From Mammaliicoccus sciuri (lineage in GTDB: Bacteria > Bacillota > Bacilli > Staphylococcales > Staphylococcaceae), in the NCBI RefSeq assembly GCF_002901825.1, contig NZ_PPQD01000017.1:186001-250000 (forward strand): a stretch of DNA of 64,000 nt, given 5' to 3'. The position numbers were made by a program, and so were the translations under genes. Below the pieces are notes generated by a model, which saw nothing but the letters and a program-made list of their open reading frames with translations, was not told the DNA's origin and ran no database searches. This document shows positions 59,232 through 64,000 of this stretch, piece after piece. Position 1 is the first letter of the stretch. Each line of letters begins with the position of its first letter.

Positions 59232-59378
59232 AATAACACTCCTTTAAAATTTATGATATTATTATATACCCAACTACATATAAGTTTTAAACTTCTTGCT
59301 AGTACTTGGGACTGATTTTCAATATAATTAAAGACAATTGAAAATGAAACAATTATAATGTTCAATGAGGTGAAGAAC

Positions 59379-60677
59379 ATGGCTATAAAGAAAAAAAGCT
59401 GGGAAGTTCATTTTAGTCGAATTATAGGTATATTTATTTTGATTACTGGATTACTTATACTTTTTAATGCACCACGTATTAAAGATTATAATATCAAGGA
59501 TTCAAGTAATATCCATATCAATAATATTTGGGACTTTTTTGTAGCTTTTTTTGATGAATTAGTAAGAATATTACACCATTATATCGGTAACTTTCCAGTT
59601 ATCGCAGCAATTATAGTATTGCTATTTGGTGTGTTTGTATTATTAGTAGGACGTACTTTAAGAAGAACGACGCATTACGATTATGATATTTCTATATTTT
59701 ATATCGGACTCACAATTATTTTAATGATTGTTATTATGATGACCATGTTCCAAGTATATAGTTTTGCATCTTTCTTATTTATTATTCCATTTGCAATTCA
59801 TGTGGGATATGTCGTTTATAAAAATGAACTGAATCCAATGCATCGGAAGAAACATTATTTATGGATTATTATTTCATATGGATTATGTTATTTCATTTCA
59901 CAATTTGCAATGAACCATAATATCGATACTCAAAATGTAAAACCTATAGACGTTATGAGTGTAAACTTATTCTTCATACTGTTATGGTGTCTGAGTCAAA
60001 TGTCAGTATGGATTAGTTTATATTTAAGAAGATCATTACCAGTAAGTGATGAAGACATTGAACAATTTCATGAAGAAAGATATTCAAGAGTTAAAAATAA
60101 TCGCTTAACAAGAAAAATATATACTTTAGCAGAAGGTTTTTACCAAAAATTACAGAATTTCAAACAGGCTACTTTAGAAAAATTCAATTCTGAAGAGGCA
60201 ATCGCTAAAAGAAAACGACGTAATGAAAAATGGAAAGAGATTATTAAAATCGAAGAAGACGATATTCCAAGATGGATGAGAAGACCGAAATGGTTAAAGA
60301 AAAGTTATATAGAATGGATAAGTACTGTAGTTTTATTCTTATTTACATTTATAGAGTTTAATAACCGTAATGGTTTATTCTTATCAGGTGAATGGAAATT
60401 ATCTCAAATTCAATACGTTTTTGAATGGTTAACATTATTTATTTTGATGTTATTGATTATCTTATATGCATACTTCAATTACACGACAAATTATAAGAAT
60501 AAAAATAATTTTGGTAAGTTGTTTGTCATTTCAGCATTATTCTTTGAAATTGCAACGACATTCTTTGTATCAGCAATTCAAACTTCACAATTTTCCGTGT
60601 TTATCACACCAATTTCATTTTTACTATTATTATTTGTGACACCTGCATTTATCATTCACTTGAAAAAATCATTTTAA
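59379..60677 (+). CDS. auxA: AuxA-like polytopic membrane protein
   Basis: 432 residues with about nine membrane helices in two groups (20-215 and 310-430) around a basic cytoplasmic segment with coiled-coil character (SRVKNNRLTRKIYTL to IPRWMRRPKW). No enzymatic motif is seen. By position, after ykoEDC and before rlmI, it corresponds to what I recall as S. aureus AuxA, a factor that stabilises lipoteichoic acid and supports beta-lactam resistance. The name is by synteny and recall only. ATG 59379 has a GAGGTGAA site. Confidence 0.6.
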   Translation: MAIKKKSWEVHFSRIIGIFILITGLLILFNAPRIKDYNIKDSSNIHINNIWDFFVAFFDELVRILHHYIGNFPVIAAIIVLLFGVFVLLVGRTLRRTTHYDYDISIFYIGLTIILMIVIMMTMFQVYSFASFLFIIPFAIHVGYVVYKNELNPMHRKKHYLWIIISYGLCYFISQFAMNHNIDTQNVKPIDVMSVNLFFILLWCLSQMSVWISLYLRRSLPVSDEDIEQFHEERYSRVKNNRLTRKIYTLAEGFYQKLQNFKQATLEKFNSEEAIAKRKRRNEKWKEIIKIEEDDIPRWMRRPKWLKKSYIEWISTVVLFLFTFIEFNNRNGLFLSGEWKLSQIQYVFEWLTLFILMLLIILYAYFNYTTNYKNKNNFGKLFVISALFFEIATTFFVSAIQTSQFSVFITPISFLLLLFVTPAFIIHLKKSF

Positions 60678-60696
60678 TATCATACACAAGATAGTT

Positions 60697-60744
60697 AGAC
60701 ACTTTATTGAGCAATATGCGCTTAATAAAGTGTCTTTTATTTTA
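60697..60744 (+). terminator. Terminator after auxA
   Basis: AGACACTTTATT (60697-60708) with AATAAAGTGTCT (60723-60734), then TTTATTTTAT. Confidence 0.9.
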
Positions 60745-60827
60745 TAATTTACGCGAGCAATTGCTGTATTTAAAAGTTTAAATATGTAATAAGTAAACTA
60801 TTTTAATGAATTTATTCAAAAAATGTA

Positions 60828-60856
60828 TTGCGTGGAATAATCTTATCCTTTATACT
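60828..60856 (+). promoter_or_regulatory. Promoter of a candidate small RNA
   Basis: TTGCGT (60828-60833), 17-bp spacer, TATACT (60851-60856). Transcription would start near 60863. Confidence 0.75.
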
Positions 60857-60861
60857 AACTT

Positions 60862-60877
60862 TAGTAAGCGTTTACAT
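60862..60877 (+). promoter_or_regulatory. cre site (CcpA) at the small RNA start
   Basis: TAGTAAGCGTTTACAT fits WTGNAARCGNWWWCAW with one mismatch and covers the transcription start, so CcpA would repress it when glucose is present. Confidence 0.7.
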
Positions 60878-60965
60878 ATAAGGGGATCAAAACTTTCTGG
60901 GGGAAATTTTGATTAATAAAATTCGGTTAACAGAGTATTCTAAAGGGGAATACTCTGTTTTTTGG
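60863..60965 (+). ncRNA. Candidate CcpA-repressed small RNA (RsaI/RsaOG-like)
   Basis: A stand-alone unit of about 100 nt with promoter, cre, two hairpins and terminator, and no ORF with a ribosome site. Hairpin 1 (60886-60913) pairs ATCAAAA with TTTTGAT and displays TGGGGG in its loop. Hairpin 2 (60930-60958) is an 11-bp terminator stem with GGGG in the loop, then T5. A third AGGGG lies at 60881. Glucose-repressed RNA with exposed G-runs is what I recall for S. aureus RsaI; identity is not proven. Confidence 0.6.
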
Positions 60966-60990
60966 TGTTTTCAATAATATACGTTATAAT
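60962..60990 (+). promoter_or_regulatory. rlmI promoter
   Basis: TTGGTG (60962-60967), 17-bp spacer, TATAAT (60985-60990); it begins within the terminator tail of the small RNA. Confidence 0.55.
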
Positions 60991-61024
60991 ATGTGAGACA
61001 TTTCGAAAGGATGGCTAATATATA

Positions 61025-62197
61025 ATGAAACAATTAATGCTCAAAAAAGGAAAAGAAGATAAATATTTAAGAGGATATCCTCTAGTTGAAAAAGACGACG
61101 TTTTTGATATGCCTAATATGGATGAAGGTGAATTAGTCGCACTTGTTGATGCGGGTAAAAGATTTATTGCAACTGCATATTATGGTGAACAAAATAAAGG
61201 TATAGGCTGGGTATTATCATTAGACTCAACTGAAAAGATTGATCATAACTTTTTTGTAAAGTTATTTGATGAAGCAAAAAATGATAGAGCATATTATGAA
61301 AATGTAGATGGTATCAATGCATATAGATTATTTAATGCTGAAGGTGATGGAATTGGTGGACTGACAATTGATCATTATGACGGTCATTTATTAGTTCAAT
61401 GGTACTCAGTAGGCATATATCGATTGAAAGATAGAATATTACCTGCAATTAAAGAAGTCTTTGATTATAAATCAATTTTTGAAAAAAGAAGATTTAAAGG
61501 CATGGAAACAGCGTCAGACTTCGTAACGGGTGAAGCACCAGAATTTCCGTATGTCATTGAAGAAAACCATATGTTCTATAATATTAATCTTGATGATGGA
61601 CCTATGACAGGTATTTTCTTAGATCAAAAAGATGTTAGAAAAAAGTTAAGAGATCACTATAGTCAAGATAAAGATATATTAAATCTATTTAGTTATACTG
61701 GTGCATTTTCAGTTGCAGCAAGTGAAAATGCTCGATCAACTACAAGTGTGGATTTAGCTAATAGAGCTAGACCATTAACTGAAGCAAACTTTGGTTTAAA
61801 TACAATGGATCTTAATCAGAACCACATATTTATTATGGATGTATTTGATTATTTCAAATATGCTTTAAGACATGGTTTAAGTTATGACGTTGTCGTTATT
61901 GATCCACCAAGTTTCGCACGTAATAAGAAAAAGACTTTTAGTGTTCAGAAAAACTATCCTGAATTAATTGAAGGTGCATTAGAATTATTAAACGAGAATG
62001 GTAACTTAGTGTTAAGTACAAATTCAAGTGCTTTCCCACAAAAAGCATTCAAAAAAATGATAAATCAAACATTAGATCAATTAGGTGTTGATTATACAAT
62101 CTCTGATGTAATGGGATTACCAAAAGACTTCAAGAGTCATCCTCACTATAAACCAAGTAAATACTTGAAAGTCGTATTCGTACAAATAAATGGTTAA
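61025..62197 (+). CDS. rlmI: 23S rRNA (cytosine-C5) methyltransferase, RlmI-like
   Basis: 390 residues. An N-terminal PUA RNA-binding domain (LVEKDDVFDMPNMDEGELVALVDA), a middle RlmI-type region (RLFNAEGDGIGGLTIDHY), then a Rossmann methyltransferase with LNLFSYTGAFSVAA as the SAM loop and VIDPPSFARNKK near 293 (motif IV). It methylates rRNA with SAM. The exact position modified in this group is not known to me. ATG 61025 with AAAGGATGG upstream. Confidence 0.85.
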   Translation: MKQLMLKKGKEDKYLRGYPLVEKDDVFDMPNMDEGELVALVDAGKRFIATAYYGEQNKGIGWVLSLDSTEKIDHNFFVKLFDEAKNDRAYYENVDGINAYRLFNAEGDGIGGLTIDHYDGHLLVQWYSVGIYRLKDRILPAIKEVFDYKSIFEKRRFKGMETASDFVTGEAPEFPYVIEENHMFYNINLDDGPMTGIFLDQKDVRKKLRDHYSQDKDILNLFSYTGAFSVAASENARSTTSVDLANRARPLTEANFGLNTMDLNQNHIFIMDVFDYFKYALRHGLSYDVVVIDPPSFARNKKKTFSVQKNYPELIEGALELLNENGNLVLSTNSSAFPQKAFKKMINQTLDQLGVDYTISDVMGLPKDFKSHPHYKPSKYLKVVFVQING

Positions 62198-62269
62198 AAT
62201 TTCCTAGTTCGGGTATATATTATTATAATAATGATTGAATATAATCGAACTGTGAGGAGAATGGAAACA

Positions 62270-62806
62270 ATGGGAATTTTCGATAAAATTACGACAAAAG
62301 CAGGCAATAAAGCATTTGGTATACAAGAAATAAAGAAGCGTTCTGAATTACCAACTTCACAAGAAGAATTGTTAGAACGTAGAAAAAAAGCTAAAGAAAT
62401 TATTCATAAGAAGTCATTAATGTCTTCAGCTGCAAATGTAGTACCAATCCCAGGACTTGGTGTTGGTATGGATATTAAATTAATGGGCGATATCATTGAA
62501 GATATTAATAAAATTTATGGATTAAGTCATAAGCAAGTAAATAAAATGCAAGATGATCTAAAACAAAAAGTTTTAACATCAGCTGCAATGAGAGGTAGCC
62601 AGTTTATAGGTCAAAAAGTAACGAATGCAATGGTAAAAGTTATTTTTAGATCAGTCGTAAAAAGAGAAGCGGCAAAACAATCAAGATGGGTGCCATTAGT
62701 TGGACAAGCAGTTGCTGGCTCAATTAGTTATTATTTAATGAAAAAAATGGGCGAAGATCACATTAAAAAATGTGAAACAGTCATTCAAGACTTTATAGGT
62801 GAATAA
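62270..62806 (+). CDS. DUF697-like protein
   Basis: 178 residues. The middle has VVPIPGLGVGMDIKLMGDII, like DUF697/EcsC-type proteins that occur near GTPases, followed by a hydrophobic glycine-rich stretch (WVPLVGQAVAGSISYYLM). Membrane association is likely. Function unknown. GAGGAG at 62254-62259 suits ATG 62270 better than ATG 62261. A terminator follows. Confidence 0.7.
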   Translation: MGIFDKITTKAGNKAFGIQEIKKRSELPTSQEELLERRKKAKEIIHKKSLMSSAANVVPIPGLGVGMDIKLMGDIIEDINKIYGLSHKQVNKMQDDLKQKVLTSAAMRGSQFIGQKVTNAMVKVIFRSVVKREAAKQSRWVPLVGQAVAGSISYYLMKKMGEDHIKKCETVIQDFIGE

Positions 62807-62817
62807 AATTTTGATAC

Positions 62818-62855
62818 GAAGCTAAGGCATTTTGTAATGTCTTAGCTTCTTTTTG
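62818..62855 (+). terminator. Rho-independent terminator
   Basis: GAAGCTAAGGCATT (62818-62831) pairs with AATGTCTTAGCTTC (62836-62849), then T5. Confidence 0.92.
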
Positions 62856-62876
62856 TGTAATTTTTTTATGTTATAT

Positions 62877-62905
62877 TTGCAATTATTCTGAAAACGCTTT
62901 ATAAT
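62877..62905 (+). promoter_or_regulatory. Promoter of the psuK-like gene with weak cre
   Basis: TTGCAA (62877-62882), 17-bp spacer, TATAAT (62900-62905). CTGAAAACGCTTTATA (62888-62903) matches cre at about 13 of 16 positions and overlaps the -10. Confidence 0.65.
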
Positions 62906-62959
62906 TAAAAATGTAAACTAAAGTTTGAAAAATAAACAAATGTTTGCGAGGTGAATTCA

Positions 62960-64000
62960 ATGAATGAAAACGAAAAATTAATTCTTAACTTAATAAAAGA
63001 AAATCCTTTTATATCCCAACAAGAGTTATCAGATAAAGTTGGTTTGTCTAGACCTGCAGTTGCAAATATTATTTCAGGTTTAGTTAAGAAAGAATATGTT
63101 CAAGGGAAAGCATATGTATTAAATGAACAAAATCCAATTGTTTGTATTGGTGGGGCTAACATAGATAGGAAATTTCATATTACAGACGAATTAGTAAAAG
63201 GTACTTCAAATCCAGTTACCTCTGAAACTTCTATTGGTGGTGTTGCTAGAAATGTTGCTGAGAATTTAGGACGTATCGGTGAAGATGTTCTGTTATTAAC
63301 AACTTCAGGTAATGATGCAGAGTGGCAACATATTTCAGATTTATCATCACCATTTATGAATGTGGATTATGTAGAGAAAATCTCTAGCGAATCAACGGGA
63401 AGTTATACAGCATTGTTAGATCAACATGGCAGTATGACGATGGGATTTGCAGATATGTCAGTATATGACAAAATTACGCCGGAGTTTATGATTAAGAACA
63501 CATACTTACTTAATAAATCTAAATGTATTATTGCAGATTTAAACTGTCCTAAAGAGACGATAGAGTTTTTATGTTCATACGCTGAGAAGAAAAAGATTAA
63601 ATTAGTCTTGATTGCAGTATCTGGACCTAAAATGAATCGTCTACCTCATAACTTACATGCGGTTGATTGGCTCATATTAAATAAAGATGAAGTTGAATCT
63701 TTCGTAGGTAAAGATGCACAAACAGAAGCGGAATTAATTCAATACATTGGTGAAATTAGATCACTTGGTGTGAAGAACTTAGTTGTGACATCAGGTAAAG
63801 ATAAAATTATTTATGATGGTGATGAAGGACAACGTCAATTTGAAGTTAAAAAAGTAGATAATGTCGTTGATGTAACAGGTGCTGGTGATGCTTTTACGTC
63901 AGGTTTAATTTATGGATGGTTGAAATCATTTGAAATCGACAAAATTATTGATTTGGCAAAAGCAAATGCATCTAAAACAATTCAAACAGCTTATACAGTG
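62960..64000 (+). CDS. psuK: PfkB kinase with N-terminal helix-turn-helix, PsuK-like, 3' partial
   Basis: 347 codons are open to the window edge. Residues 1-55 form a winged helix (NPFISQQELSDKVGLSRPAVANIISGLVKKEYV) and the rest is a ribokinase fold: IVCIGGANIDRKFHI, SIGGVARNVAENLGR and VDVTGAGDAFTSGL near 305 with the catalytic Asp. HTH-kinase fusions of this type include pseudouridine kinase (YeiI/PsuK). If so, psuG should follow outside the window. The ATG at 62960 has a GCGAGGTGAA site. Confidence 0.8.
   Translation, partial: MNENEKLILNLIKENPFISQQELSDKVGLSRPAVANIISGLVKKEYVQGKAYVLNEQNPIVCIGGANIDRKFHITDELVKGTSNPVTSETSIGGVARNVAENLGRIGEDVLLLTTSGNDAEWQHISDLSSPFMNVDYVEKISSESTGSYTALLDQHGSMTMGFADMSVYDKITPEFMIKNTYLLNKSKCIIADLNCPKETIEFLCSYAEKKKIKLVLIAVSGPKMNRLPHNLHAVDWLILNKDEVESFVGKDAQTEAELIQYIGEIRSLGVKNLVVTSGKDKIIYDGDEGQRQFEVKKVDNVVDVTGAGDAFTSGLIYGWLKSFEIDKIIDLAKANASKTIQTAYTV

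Noticed and set aside
59067..59315. Plus-strand open frame of about 82 codons, very hydrophobic
   Set aside because: No ribosome site, composition of an antisense shadow; the minus strand has a small gene with a good ribosome site and terminator.
1..64000. Insertion sequences, prophage, tRNA and rRNA genes
   Set aside because: No transposase, integrase, phage structural protein, tRNA cloverleaf or rRNA sequence was recognised in either strand.

Overview
This is a low-GC Firmicute chromosome segment that fits Staphylococcaceae. The marks are a qoxABCD aa3-type quinol oxidase operon, folD divergent from a complete purEKCSQLFMNHD operon, the ykoEDC thiamine transporter, an AuxA-like membrane protein, and fmtA and tagD homologues. 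The gene order qox - folD - pur - ykoEDC - auxA - rlmI matches what I remember of Staphylococcus aureus. Here, however, a secreted Ig-like protein, nsrR/hmp and a sugar-acid catabolic cluster sit between qox and folD. A member of the sciuri group (Mammaliicoccus) or a close relative is likely, but I cannot fix the species.

Bases 1-16.3 kb form a wall teichoic acid region: a partial GT2 glycosyltransferase, FmtA, TagD, three CDP-glycerol (or ribitol) phosphotransferases (one with two catalytic domains), a TarS/TarP-like glycosyltransferase, a GT4 enzyme, and two paralogous O-acyltransferases that flank the block.

Bases 16.4-27.6 kb hold a second surface-polymer locus: a UDP-ManNAc dehydrogenase, a protein with GW/SH3-like repeats, a two-domain glycosyltransferase, an asparagine-synthase-like protein lacking the usual N-terminal cysteine, a TagGH-type exporter and two GT4 enzymes. 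I read it as synthesis, possible amidation and export of a uronic-acid-containing wall glycan. It is the best candidate here for an undescribed system.

Bases 27.6-30 kb carry a small helical protein, an alpha/beta hydrolase with a nucleoside phosphorylase, and an array of six 41-bp repeats that each contain an inverted repeat. Bases 30-37.2 kb hold qoxDCBA, the Ig-like protein, nsrR and hmp, with a good NsrR operator. Bases 37.2-43.4 kb encode a DgaE/DgaF-type pathway with kinase, GntR regulator and GntP permease; the front promoter carries palindromic operators and the permease has a near-perfect cre site.

Bases 43.5-56 kb are folD and the purine operon. Bases 56-59.2 kb are the thiamine ECF genes behind a TPP riboswitch, plus a 41-residue ORF. 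The right end has auxA-like, a candidate CcpA-controlled small RNA (RsaI-like) between auxA and rlmI, rlmI, a DUF697-like protein and a partial psuK-like kinase. I saw no tRNA, rRNA, insertion sequence, prophage or CRISPR array.
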